From UBA6627 sp965248675 (GTDB lineage: Bacteria > Chloroflexota > Dehalococcoidia > UBA2979), in contig CBDFJZ010000008.1 in NCBI GenBank assembly GCA_965248675.1, positions 1,550,001 to 1,614,000 on the forward strand: 64,000 nucleotides of DNA, read 5' to 3'. This document shows, one piece after another, positions 45,470-54,215 of the stretch. How positions within the stretch are numbered: position 1 is the first letter of the stretch; every line of letters starts with the position of its first letter. Position numbers and translations under genes: made by a program. The notes beneath the pieces were generated by a model that worked only from the letters and a program-made list of their open reading frames with translations, was not told the origin of the DNA and ran no database searches.

Positions 45470-46633
45470 GTGCGCCGCCGATCGCTTTCGCTGCTGACGC
45501 TGGTTCCGCTGCTGCTCGCCGTCGCCTGTGGCGCCTCGGAGGAGGCGCCGGCCGGCACCGAGGGCGTGAGCGTCGGTGATCGCTACCTGCGTCTGTTCGA
45601 GGTCCGTGACTTCGGTGCGAGCCTGTTCGTCTATCAGCAGGAACTCCCGCCGAACCTCGCGGAGCTGCTCAATCCGGGCCTGACGGAGGACACCCCCGAA
45701 GACGACATCATCGCGATCCCGGTCCCCGCGGAAGGTCTGCTGCTCGGCTCGTACCATATCCGCCGCCGTGACGGGACGAACGAGATCTGGCTCGCGTACG
45801 ACGTGCCCGGCCCCGATCCGGCGGTCGAGCTCGAGCTCCGACAGCTGATGGACCAGACGCCGTGGCAGGTGACCGGGGGCCAGTCCAACGAGCTGTTCGC
45901 GGCGGTGAGCTTCCAGAGCACGGTCTCCGGCGATATCGAGGGCTTCGTCACGGTCCAGGCGCTGCCCTCGACGCCGACGTTCACGGTGACCGTCGAGCGC
46001 GATGGCCAGATTCTCGAGCTGAAGCTGGCTCGCGGCGCGTTCATCCCCGGGATCGACGCGCGGTTTCGGGAGCTGACCGACGCGCTCGAGGTGACGGACG
46101 TGCTGTCGGACGACCTCGTGCAGGTGGGCGACGTGATCGTCTCGGTGGGTGAGATCGCGGTGAAGACGCGGCGCGACCTGTTCGCGGCGCTCCGCGCGCT
46201 CGGTGACAGCGGTGAGCCTCGGACGTCCGTGCTCTACCGGCTGACGATCCTGTCGCCGAGGACGGCGATCGATCCCGTGTTCGTGATCCCGCTCGAGCGG
46301 CCGTTGCCGGAAGGCTTCCCGGCGGACTTCCTGGTGGTGGAGGATCTGTCGGTGGTGGAAGTGTCCTGGGACAGCCAGACCGGCGGCGACATCTACCAGG
46401 TGACGATGGTGACGGAGCGTTCGGCGTTCGACGTCGCCGAGGACTACCGCGAGGCGCTCGCTAGCGCCGGCTGGGAGCTGGTCAGCGACGAAGCGCAGGG
46501 CTTCGGCACGGTGCTCAACTTCTCGGATGATCCAAATGGCCTCGTTGGTGTTGCCAACATCGATCAATTTCCATCTGACGAAACCCTGAACAGCGTGATC
46601 CTGCAGATCCAGGTGGGGCGCGGGACCAACTAG
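45470..46633 (+). CDS. Lipoprotein with a PDZ-like segment
   Basis: 387 residues from the GTG at 45470. A lipoprotein signal peptide (RRRSLSLLTLVPLLLAVAC) ends in a lipobox cysteine, so the protein is anchored outside the membrane. The region about residues 195-250 (VLSDDLVQVGDVIVSVGEIAVKTRRDLFAAL) matches the ligand loop and strand of a PDZ domain, as in S41 or HtrA proteases, but no protease domain is present. The C-terminal part (DIYQVTMVTERSAFDVAEDYREAL) resembles a small alpha/beta fold. Function is unknown. Confidence 0.75.
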   Translation: MRRRSLSLLTLVPLLLAVACGASEEAPAGTEGVSVGDRYLRLFEVRDFGASLFVYQQELPPNLAELLNPGLTEDTPEDDIIAIPVPAEGLLLGSYHIRRRDGTNEIWLAYDVPGPDPAVELELRQLMDQTPWQVTGGQSNELFAAVSFQSTVSGDIEGFVTVQALPSTPTFTVTVERDGQILELKLARGAFIPGIDARFRELTDALEVTDVLSDDLVQVGDVIVSVGEIAVKTRRDLFAALRALGDSGEPRTSVLYRLTILSPRTAIDPVFVIPLERPLPEGFPADFLVVEDLSVVEVSWDSQTGGDIYQVTMVTERSAFDVAEDYREALASAGWELVSDEAQGFGTVLNFSDDPNGLVGVANIDQFPSDETLNSVILQIQVGRGTN

Positions 46634-46665
46634 CCCCTCGGTTCGCGACGGCGACCACAGGGGTT

Positions 46666-46735
46666 GTTCTGACGCCTCACGGCAGGGCTGTTCAGGTGCC
46701 CGACGGCGGGGTCGTTCTGACGCCTCACGGCAGGG
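46666..46735. repeat. 22-base direct repeat with 48-base period
   Basis: An identical 22-base block (46666-46687 and 46714-46735) containing TCTGACGCCTCACGGCAGG, separated by 26 bases that are themselves loosely similar. It lies just upstream of the FlaG-FliD gene and could be a regulatory or REP-type element. Confidence 0.6.
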
Positions 46736-46814
46736 TTGTCGATTCGCTGACTGAGCGTCTTCCCCGGTGCGGTGACCGCCGGTGCTTCCCGATGATGGAC
46801 TCGGGAGTTCAGGC

Positions 46815-49322
46815 GTGGCCGATCTTCGCGTACAGAAGCCCGATCCGACCACCGATCGGCCGCAGGCGGTGTCCCGCGACGGCGGCTCGGGGCCGCGAGA
46901 GCGCGGCGAAGAGTCAGCGCATTCCGATGAGCCGCCCGCCGGCGCCGAGGAACTGGCGGTGGCGCTGGCCGAATCGGATCGCGGACAGGCGCTGACCGCC
47001 CGCTATGAGGTGGGCAGCGACGGCGAACCGTTGATCCGGATCGTCGATCAGGCGCGCGGCGAGACGGTCGCGTTGATCAGCCCGGAAGAGCTGAAGGCGC
47101 TGGCCGAGGAAACCGGGCTTCCGCCGGGGCTCCTGGTCCGCGTCAGGTCGTCGGGGCGGTCGATGGTTCAGAATCGCATCACCTTCGGCGGCCTCGCGTC
47201 CGGGTTGGATACCAACGCGATCATCGATGCGCTGATGGACATCCAGCGGCGCCCGATCACGACCCAGGAGATCCGTCGCGAAGACACGCTGGAGAAGCAG
47301 CAAGCGCTTCAGGCGGTCGGATCGAGCTTCAGCTCGCTGTTGGCCACGCTCGACGCGCTCAAGAAAGCCGGCACGTTCACCACCCAGGGCACCAGCGTGC
47401 TCGCGGCGGCGGATGACGCGAACAAGGTGCTGGCGTCGGCGAACGGCAACGCCGCGATCGGGTCGTTCGATCTCGACGTGGTGCAGGTGGCCACCTCGAC
47501 ACGGGCGAGGAGCGCCAGCGCCATCGGTCAGGAGATCGACTCGACGGTGCCGCTCGACCAGGCCGGGTTCGTCGACGGGTTCGCCGCCGGAACCTTCACG
47601 ATCAACAGCACCGAGTTCACGATCGCCGCGGCGACTGCGACGACGATCGATAGCGCTAGCGCGATCGGCACGAGCGTCGATCCGACGGCGCTCCTGAACG
47701 CCGCGGGCTTCGACATCGCACCCGCGGCGGGCGATTTTCAGATCAACGGGGTGACGATCAGCTTCGACGAGACCGTCGACACGCTGAACGACGTGATCAC
47801 GCGGATCAACCTGTCCGCAGTGGGAGCGAGCGCGTCGTTCGACGCGGCGACGGACATCTTCACCCTCACCGCGGACACGAACGGTCCCGGCCTGTTCACG
47901 CTCTCCGACACGACCGGCAATTTCCTCGAGTCGGTCGAGCTGATCGACGGCGTCGGGACGAAGATCGGCACCGAGACCGACGGGACCGATCTGATCTCAT
48001 TGGACGACGTGGTCGCGATGATCAACGTCGCTGGCGCCGGCGTGATCGCGAGCATCGAGAACGACGCGGCGGCGCGTCCGAACATCCTGCGGATCGCGGA
48101 CGATCCAGTGAATGGCGCCCAGAATGTGGCGCTGGGCGCCGGCAGCGACACGAGCAACTTCCTCGACGCGACCCATCTCCTCGAGTCGCCCGGGACGACG
48201 ACGCGGGACGGCGTGCGCGGCATGGGAGGCGCGCTCGTCGGCGAGGCGCTGGTCGATGCGCGGCTGACGAACGCGTTGATCGCCACCGGCACGTTCCAGA
48301 TCAACGGGATCGACTTCGACTACGACACCGCGACGGACTCACTATCGGGCCTGATCACCGACATCAATCAGTCGACGGCCGGGGTCACGGCGTTCTATGA
48401 CCCGTTCGACGACAAGCTCGTGCTATCCGCCAACGACACGGGCTCAACGGCGATTCAGCTCGCCGACGTCGTCGGCGACTTCCTGTCGCAGACCGGGCTG
48501 CTCGCCGCGACGCAGGAGACGGGCGCCAACGCCGAGTACCAGATCGACGGCGGCACCACCCGCTATTCGAACTCGAACGTCGTGACCGATGCGGTCGCCG
48601 GGGTGACACTGACGTTCAACGACACGACGACGGCTTCGGTCACGGTCGACGTGTTCCACGACTCGGCGACCGCCGTCTCGGCGGTGCAGGAGTTCGTCGA
48701 CGAGTTCAACGCCGTATCCGACCTGATCGATCAGCTCACAACTTTCGTCGAGGACGGTGAAAACGGTCTGCTGATCGGCGACGGCACCCTGCGCCGCGCG
48801 GAGCAGACGCTGCGATCGATCCTCACCGGGTCGGCGTTCGGCCTCAGCAGCGTGCCGAGCACGCTGAGCGAGGTCGGACTGACCTTCGGCGCCGTGGGCT
48901 CCGCGATCGGAACGACCGAGGACCTGCTGCTGGACAGCGGCAAGCTCGAGGCCGCGTTGGAGGACAATCCCGACGCGGTGGCCCAGCTCTTCGCGACGTT
49001 CGAGGCGTCGGCGAGCCTCGACGTGGGCGGGACGGGATCGATCGCGTCGATCAGCGGCGCGCCGACCCTGGTCACCAAGGCGGGGGTGTACTCGATTACC
49101 TCGACGACGAGCGGACAGCTGACCGTGACGTTCACCCCGGACGACGGCTCGACGACCGTGACTCAGACCGGGGCGATCGCGGCCAGCGGGACGAACACGA
49201 CGTTGATTCCCGGCGTGACGCTGACGGCGGCCGCGGTGCTGGTGAACGGCGCCGATACGATTACGATCGCCGCGACGGAGCGCGGGATCGCCGAACTCGA
49301 GGCCGAGCAGCAGTCGGCCTAG
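46815..49322 (+). CDS. fliD: FlaG-FliD fusion, flagellar hook-associated protein 2
   Basis: 835 residues from the GTG at 46815 (846 from an ATG at 46782). An FlaG-like domain is encoded first (ARYEVGSDGEPLIRIVDQ and VALISPEELKALAEE). It runs straight into the FliD N-terminal domain, starting MVQNRITFGGLASGLDTN at 47163, which could also be an internal start. The FliD C domain is recognisable (EYQIDGGTTRYSNSN, VTLTFND, and FVDEFNAVSDLIDQL). The end replaces the usual FliD coiled-coil tail with an Ig-like, threonine-rich stretch ending AELEAEQQSA. FliD caps the filament and folds exported flagellin. Confidence 0.87.
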   Translation: MADLRVQKPDPTTDRPQAVSRDGGSGPRERGEESAHSDEPPAGAEELAVALAESDRGQALTARYEVGSDGEPLIRIVDQARGETVALISPEELKALAEETGLPPGLLVRVRSSGRSMVQNRITFGGLASGLDTNAIIDALMDIQRRPITTQEIRREDTLEKQQALQAVGSSFSSLLATLDALKKAGTFTTQGTSVLAAADDANKVLASANGNAAIGSFDLDVVQVATSTRARSASAIGQEIDSTVPLDQAGFVDGFAAGTFTINSTEFTIAAATATTIDSASAIGTSVDPTALLNAAGFDIAPAAGDFQINGVTISFDETVDTLNDVITRINLSAVGASASFDAATDIFTLTADTNGPGLFTLSDTTGNFLESVELIDGVGTKIGTETDGTDLISLDDVVAMINVAGAGVIASIENDAAARPNILRIADDPVNGAQNVALGAGSDTSNFLDATHLLESPGTTTRDGVRGMGGALVGEALVDARLTNALIATGTFQINGIDFDYDTATDSLSGLITDINQSTAGVTAFYDPFDDKLVLSANDTGSTAIQLADVVGDFLSQTGLLAATQETGANAEYQIDGGTTRYSNSNVVTDAVAGVTLTFNDTTTASVTVDVFHDSATAVSAVQEFVDEFNAVSDLIDQLTTFVEDGENGLLIGDGTLRRAEQTLRSILTGSAFGLSSVPSTLSEVGLTFGAVGSAIGTTEDLLLDSGKLEAALEDNPDAVAQLFATFEASASLDVGGTGSIASISGAPTLVTKAGVYSITSTTSGQLTVTFTPDDGSTTVTQTGAIAASGTNTTLIPGVTLTAAAVLVNGADTITIAATERGIAELEAEQQSA

Positions 49323-50212
49323 TGGCTGCCACTTCCCACCCCGCGGTTCCGATCTGGCTCCCATTCGCGGTGCTCGCGTTGTTGATTGCGTGGCCGGCCG
49401 CCGGCCGAGCCGGCGGGGTGGATCGCGCCGGCGGCGAGCATGTTGAGCTGGTGGTGGCGGACCTTCGCGCGAATCAGCTGCTGCTGGTCGATCTGGCGGC
49501 GGGGTCGATCGCGGACGAGATCGCGCTCCCGGGCGGCGCCCATGAGCTGATCGAGCTGCCGGACGGACGAATCGTCGTTTCGATCGAGCAACGCGGCGAG
49601 CTTGCCGTCGTCGACCTCGACACCGGCGGCGTGGAGGTGGTGACGACCGGCGGCGTGCCGCACGGACTCGCCCTCGATGGCGGCGTGCTGCTGGTGACCG
49701 ATCGTGCCGCCGGCGCGATCCGCCGGTTCGAGGTGGACGGGTGGCGCGAGCTGTCGCCGATCGAGGCGGGACGCTGGCCGCACGCGGTCGCCGTGATGGC
49801 CGGCGGCGAGCTTGCCGTCGCGTCGGCGCTCGACGGGATGCTGCGGATCGGCGACCGCGTGCGCGAGGTGACAGCGCTGCCGGAGACGGTGAGCGTCGCG
49901 AACGACGGCGCCGTGGCGACCGCGGGAGCGATCGGTCGCGATCTGCAGGTGTTCGACGCGGCGGGCAGCGAGGAGCTGCGCGTCGCGCTCGGTGGGCGGC
50001 CGGTGCGCGTGTTATTCGCGCCGGACGGGCGATCGATCGCGGTCGCGCTCTCGGCGAGCGGCGAGGTGGCGCTGGTCGATCGATCGGGCGCGGTGCGGCG
50101 CGTATCGGTGCCCGGTGTGCCGGATGGGCTCGCGTTCAACGGGGGCGCTACTCGTTCGCTGATCGGCCTCGATCCGGGCGATCGGTGGCCTCACGTACAC
50201 GTTAAGGGCTGA
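49322..50212 (+). CDS. Secreted beta-propeller protein (YncE-like)
   Basis: 296 residues from a GTG that overlaps the FliD stop by one base. A hydrophobic signal segment (residues 9-25, VPIWLPFAVLALLIAW) leads to repeated propeller strands: LLLVDLAAG, IVVSIEQRGELAVVDL and IAVALSASGEVALVD, spaced about 40 residues apart. YncE-type propellers are extracellular binding or sensor proteins with unknown ligands. The overlap with fliD suggests co-translation and a flagellum- or surface-related job. Confidence 0.77.
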   Translation: MAATSHPAVPIWLPFAVLALLIAWPAAGRAGGVDRAGGEHVELVVADLRANQLLLVDLAAGSIADEIALPGGAHELIELPDGRIVVSIEQRGELAVVDLDTGGVEVVTTGGVPHGLALDGGVLLVTDRAAGAIRRFEVDGWRELSPIEAGRWPHAVAVMAGGELAVASALDGMLRIGDRVREVTALPETVSVANDGAVATAGAIGRDLQVFDAAGSEELRVALGGRPVRVLFAPDGRSIAVALSASGEVALVDRSGAVRRVSVPGVPDGLAFNGGATRSLIGLDPGDRWPHVHVKG

Positions 50213-50257
50213 CTCGTGCCAAAATGGTCGAGTCATATCGCGCTGGAGACTGCCTCG

Positions 50258-50674
50258 ATGATCCAGGTTGGACTCGCCTGCTCCTATAGCAAGGGTTTCT
50301 TGCGGGGTTCGTGCGGCCTGGAGGCGACCGGTCAGTGCGTCTACTGCGGCGGGCCGTTCTGCGACGGTCACGGGATACACGGCGAGGATTACCTCGAGGT
50401 CTGCAATCGCCCGAAGTGCCGCGCGAAGTTCGACGACGTCGAGTCACACCGCGCGTGGATTGAACGCGTGCGAGGCGCGAACAGCGTGTCGATCTGCGCG
50501 ATCGAGGGCTGCCAGACGCGGATGCAGCACGAGTGCGGCCGCTGCCGGCTGCTGTTCTGCAACGATCACCTCAAGCCGATGCAGATCATCGAACGACGCC
50601 GCGTGCCAGCGCAGAAGGTGACGCTGGTGCTCTGCCTCCACTGCGCCGGCCGTCGCAAGCTCTGGGACGAATAA
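50258..50674 (+). CDS. Cysteine-rich zinc-binding protein
   Basis: 138 residues from the ATG at 50258 (a GTG at 50216 is also possible). Three cysteine clusters are visible: CVYCGGPFC with CDGHG, CNRPKCRAKF, and CGRCRLLFC with a later CLHC. Together they could bind two or three zinc ions in a treble-clef or ZZ-like fold. I recognise no named family. It stands alone, with a terminator-like hairpin right after the stop. Confidence 0.6.
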   Translation: MIQVGLACSYSKGFLRGSCGLEATGQCVYCGGPFCDGHGIHGEDYLEVCNRPKCRAKFDDVESHRAWIERVRGANSVSICAIEGCQTRMQHECGRCRLLFCNDHLKPMQIIERRRVPAQKVTLVLCLHCAGRRKLWDE

Positions 50675-50675
50675 G

Positions 50676-50688
50676 GGGCCTTCGGCCC
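50676..50688 (+). terminator. UUCG-type hairpin after the zinc protein gene
   Basis: GGGCC-TTC-GGCCC (50676-50688) starts one base after the stop. Its C(UUCG)G closure makes an unusually stable tetraloop. No T-tract follows. Confidence 0.5.
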
Positions 50689-50962
50689 TCGATGACCCTT
50701 CGGGCCTGTTTGCCGGGTCGTTGCAGATCCGACCCGGAGCTACGCAGCATCAACGATCCCCCGCGAGCCGAGTCGCGTCTCGCGCCTCTGCGTGTTGCGA
50801 GGGACGGGCGTGACCGGTGTCGGTCGACAGGATCTCCCACGCTCCGGGTGGCGACTGGCTTGTCATCGGCCTCGAGGATTCGGAGGGGAAGCCCGATCAA
50901 ACTCTTGGTCCGCCACTAGCGATCGTCCGTGGCTCGAGGAGCGCGCTGCTGGGCAGGCGAGC

Positions 50963-52180
50963 CTACTCGCTGCCCACCAGACGGAAGCTGAATTCACCTT
51001 TGGGCGCTTTGAACTGCCGGCTGAGATTGATCTCCTGGCGTTGGAAGTGCGACCCCAGATCCGAACTTCCGTACAGCCGATCGGGGGGCTCCGCCATTCG
51101 CTCATAGGCGAGGCGTGCGATCGGCTGACCGTCCTCAAGGAGGAACGGGATGTCATGCGCTCTCACCTCGAGTACGGCGCGAGTTCCCTCGACGTCGGTG
51201 CCGTATCCGAAACCCGGGTCGAAGAAACCAGCGTAGTGCGTGCGCAATTCTCCGTTGGAGGGATCGTAGGCAACCATCTCCGCCGCAACCGTGGGCGGAA
51301 TCCGGACGTACTCCCTGGAGATGAGAAGGTGGAAATCGTTGGGATGCAGCACGAGTCTCCCTCCACGCTCAGCGAAGACTGGTTCCCAATACTGCAATGC
51401 TTCGTATTCGTCGACTGCCGCCAGGTCGAGTAGTGGCGTGTTTCGCTTAGCCTTCCATCCCACGAACTCAGTGGATGGGAGATTGACCGTGAGCAACAGG
51501 CCGCGGGCTCCGATCGTCGGACGCGGAATCCGGCGATACTGGCGCTGCTCGACCCGCTCGAAGGCGAGGCTCTCCTGCTCGTGCAGTAGAGTCGTCTCAT
51601 CCACTGACAGCGGGCATTCGCCGCTCGACAATCGAAGCTGGGTGAGCGCAAGGCCCTTCCGAACGTTGACCGTGAAGGTGCTGGAGTAGAGTTCGAGCCA
51701 GAGCGGGCCTTCGTATCCCTCGTCCACCTCATCAAACTGACTGCCTCGGTCGGTGATCACTCGTGTGAAAATGTCGAGGCGGCCCGTTGAACTGCGGGGG
51801 TTGGCTCGCGCGCGAACGCCGTCGGGAAGGGCAACCTTCTCGAGCAACGGGATCAGGTAGGGCTGTCTCGGCTCCAGTACGACGCCCTCTGTCGCGCTGA
51901 GGTCTAGCGCAGGTCCTTGCTGCAACTCCGAGAGACGCGTCCGGACGCGTGCGCCCGCACCAGGTAAGAAGCTGCTCCTGAGTCGGTACGCCTTTGCGCC
52001 GAGCCGCAAATCGATGCTGGCGGGTTGGATCTGTCCGTCTGCGACCTTCGTCCGAGAGTTGATCACTCCGTTATGGATTGCAGCGCGCAACATCTGCGAG
52101 GGAAACACACCCTCACGGTGCTGTTCCCCACCGGGTCGATCGTGATGAACCCGTGGCAGCGTACTGGTTGCCATGAACAA
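50963..52180 (-). CDS. dcd: dCTP deaminase, tandem-domain form
   Basis: 405 residues, about twice the E. coli enzyme. Two DCD-type barrels are in tandem: the first (about 30-200) has QIQPASIDLRLG and RANPRSSTGRLDIFTRVITD, and the second (about 215-400) has GWKAKRNTPLLDL and FFDPGFGYGTD. The family deaminates dCTP to dUTP for thymidylate synthesis. The fused form is known in several bacteria and would make the trimer from three double chains. The start may be MFMATSTLP (52180) or the ATG 6 bases later. Confidence 0.88.
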   Translation of the reverse strand: MFMATSTLPRVHHDRPGGEQHREGVFPSQMLRAAIHNGVINSRTKVADGQIQPASIDLRLGAKAYRLRSSFLPGAGARVRTRLSELQQGPALDLSATEGVVLEPRQPYLIPLLEKVALPDGVRARANPRSSTGRLDIFTRVITDRGSQFDEVDEGYEGPLWLELYSSTFTVNVRKGLALTQLRLSSGECPLSVDETTLLHEQESLAFERVEQRQYRRIPRPTIGARGLLLTVNLPSTEFVGWKAKRNTPLLDLAAVDEYEALQYWEPVFAERGGRLVLHPNDFHLLISREYVRIPPTVAAEMVAYDPSNGELRTHYAGFFDPGFGYGTDVEGTRAVLEVRAHDIPFLLEDGQPIARLAYERMAEPPDRLYGSSDLGSHFQRQEINLSRQFKAPKGEFSFRLVGSE

Positions 52181-52349
52181 GGACCGCCCTTACCGCACTG
52201 CCCACTCGACTCCGCTCCACATGTAGCTACCTCGGAGTCCTGTGTCTTAAATCGCGCTCCGAACGTGAACGTTGCTGCGGTTGACAACAGAATACGAACG
52301 GATCGTCGGAGCTGCTTGCGTTTACTCGACTCGTCTCAGAGAGGCGAGG
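52181..52349. other. Gap between dcd and nitrilase genes
   Basis: 169 bases of ordinary composition. No repeat, hairpin or promoter stands out. Confidence 0.4.
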
Positions 52350-53990
52350 CTAGCTGCCGGCGCGCTGGACGGTGCCGGCGTGGAGGGTGGCGCGGTCGTG
52401 GATCGGGTTGGTGCCGGGGGCCATGTCGTTCCAGCGGGCGAGCAGGCGGTTGATGTCCGCGGTCATGACCATCGGGCGATCGGGGAGGGTTTCGGTGAGG
52501 ACCGCTCCCCCGGGCGCGACGACGTAGCCACCGCTGTCCTCGCTGGTGTCGCCGGCGGCGGTGACGTAGCAGTGGTGTTCGAGGGCGCGCGCGCGGGCGA
52601 ACGTCCGGAGTGGGGTGCCAACGGCGCCGGCGGACCAGGCGATCAGCTCGCTGCCGCGGAGCTTGAGCGATTGCGCGAGCTCGGGGACGAGGCCCTCGAC
52701 GCCGGCGAGGAGGCCGACCTGTCCGATGATCGTCTCGACGACCGGGGGCGGTTCGTTTCCGGCGCTGAATCCGGCCTGGCGCTCACGGTCGGAGAGGTGG
52801 GTCTGGCGGTGGGAGGCGATGACGCCGGAGGAGTCAATCAGGTACTGCGTCTTGTATGTCGCCGTCGCCGTTCGTTCGGCGAGGACGACGGCGATCATCG
52901 CCGAACGCTCGCGGGCAAGGGCCTCGAGGAGGGGCAGGGTCTCGCGTTCGGTGACGCCGCGCGCGTCGGCGCCGGCGAGGTCGGGCAGCACGACCAGCGC
53001 GGCGTCCTGCGTCGCCGCTGCGCGGACGAGCCGGCGGGCGCCCTCGACGAGGGCGACCGCGGAGGGCGAGGCGTCCATCGCCGCGGCGCCGACGCGCGCG
53101 GCGGCGTCCTCGGCGATCAGCGGCTCGCGGGCGAGCTTCGCGGCGGTCGATTGATCGGCGGGCGCGCCGAGGTCCGTGTACAGCTCGGGGTGGCGCATGA
53201 TCGGGGGGCCCGTGGCTTCGTCGAGGTCGATCTCGTGGACGACGACGCCGGCGCCCGCGGACGGGGCGCGGACGATCCACTGACCATCGGGTGCGATCAC
53301 GCCGGATTGGCCGGCGTAGACGAGCGACTGGCCCTCGGTGCCGGTCTTGTCGGCGCACAGGACCCAGCACCCGTTCTCGACGGCGCGGGCGGGCATGAGG
53401 AACTCGATCTGCGGGTTCGAGAGCTGGGTAGCGTCGCGGCCGGCGGAGACCCAGGCGGTGGGATCGACGATCAGGCGCGCGCCCTCGATGGCGTAGGCGC
53501 GGGGTATCTCCTCGAGGCGGCTGTCGGAGCAGATGAGGACGCCGGCGCTGGTCGGTCCCGCGCGCGGGAAGTTGAGCTCGAAGACGGGGTAGTGGCCGCC
53601 GGGCTGGAACCAGCGGCGGTCGAAGTGCCAGAGGAAGCTCTTGGCGTAACGACCGACCTCGTGGCCGTCGGGGTCGAAGAGAACGCAGGCGTTTTCGAGG
53701 CCGCCGGGGGTGCGGAGGACGAGGCCGGCAGCGAGGTGGGCGCCGTGTTCCGCGGCGCGGCGGCCGAGGGTCGCGAGGACCTGCTCGTCGGGATGGACGT
53801 CGGCCTCGTCGTAGGCCTCGCGGGACTGGAGGAAGTAGGCCGGGTAGCTGGCCTCGGGGAGCACGATCAGCTCGGGCTCCTGCTTCGCGGCCTCGTCGAT
53901 CGCGCGCAGCAATTCGCCCCAGGCGCGGTCGTGGTCGCCGAGATCGCGAGCCTCGAGCTGGAGCAGCGCGACGCGGAGTGGACGGGGCAC
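52350..53990 (-). CDS. Tandem nitrilase-superfamily protein with inactive second domain
   Basis: 546 residues from the GTG at 53990 (GGGAG 6 bases upstream). The first carbon-nitrogen hydrolase domain keeps the Glu46-Lys117-Cys154 triad: VLPEASYPAY, YAKSFLWHFDRR, and LICSDSRLEE. The second domain (about 275-546) is homologous but reads VVLPDLAG, and its nucleophile position is GLLAGVEG, so the glutamate is Asp and the cysteine is gone. The protein would hydrolyse an amide or nitrile bond in the first half only; the second may be structural or bind an effector. Substrate unknown. Confidence 0.83.
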   Translation of the reverse strand: MPRPLRVALLQLEARDLGDHDRAWGELLRAIDEAAKQEPELIVLPEASYPAYFLQSREAYDEADVHPDEQVLATLGRRAAEHGAHLAAGLVLRTPGGLENACVLFDPDGHEVGRYAKSFLWHFDRRWFQPGGHYPVFELNFPRAGPTSAGVLICSDSRLEEIPRAYAIEGARLIVDPTAWVSAGRDATQLSNPQIEFLMPARAVENGCWVLCADKTGTEGQSLVYAGQSGVIAPDGQWIVRAPSAGAGVVVHEIDLDEATGPPIMRHPELYTDLGAPADQSTAAKLAREPLIAEDAAARVGAAAMDASPSAVALVEGARRLVRAAATQDAALVVLPDLAGADARGVTERETLPLLEALARERSAMIAVVLAERTATATYKTQYLIDSSGVIASHRQTHLSDRERQAGFSAGNEPPPVVETIIGQVGLLAGVEGLVPELAQSLKLRGSELIAWSAGAVGTPLRTFARARALEHHCYVTAAGDTSEDSGGYVVAPGGAVLTETLPDRPMVMTADINRLLARWNDMAPGTNPIHDRATLHAGTVQRAGS

Positions 53991-54215
53991 GCGAGACTCC
54001 CGGCGCGGTGACCGAAGGTGACGCGCCGGCACGGCACCGGCGCTGCGGGGCAGTCTACGCGACGGTCGTTTCAGCCGCCCTTGGAGCGGCGATCGGGGGC
54101 CTCGGACGCTTCGTCTCTCACGCCTTGAAGGCGCCATCTTTGGAGCCCGAGCGCAGGTAGCTGCGTGCTACGATTCCGGTCTGTTCGGGGCCGATCGTCG
54201 TGGGCGCGGCTGCCA

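Noticed and set aside
52272..54011. Long glycine/valine-rich plus-strand frame opposite the nitrilase
   Set aside because: Shadow of the minus-strand tandem nitrilase, which has catalytic residues.
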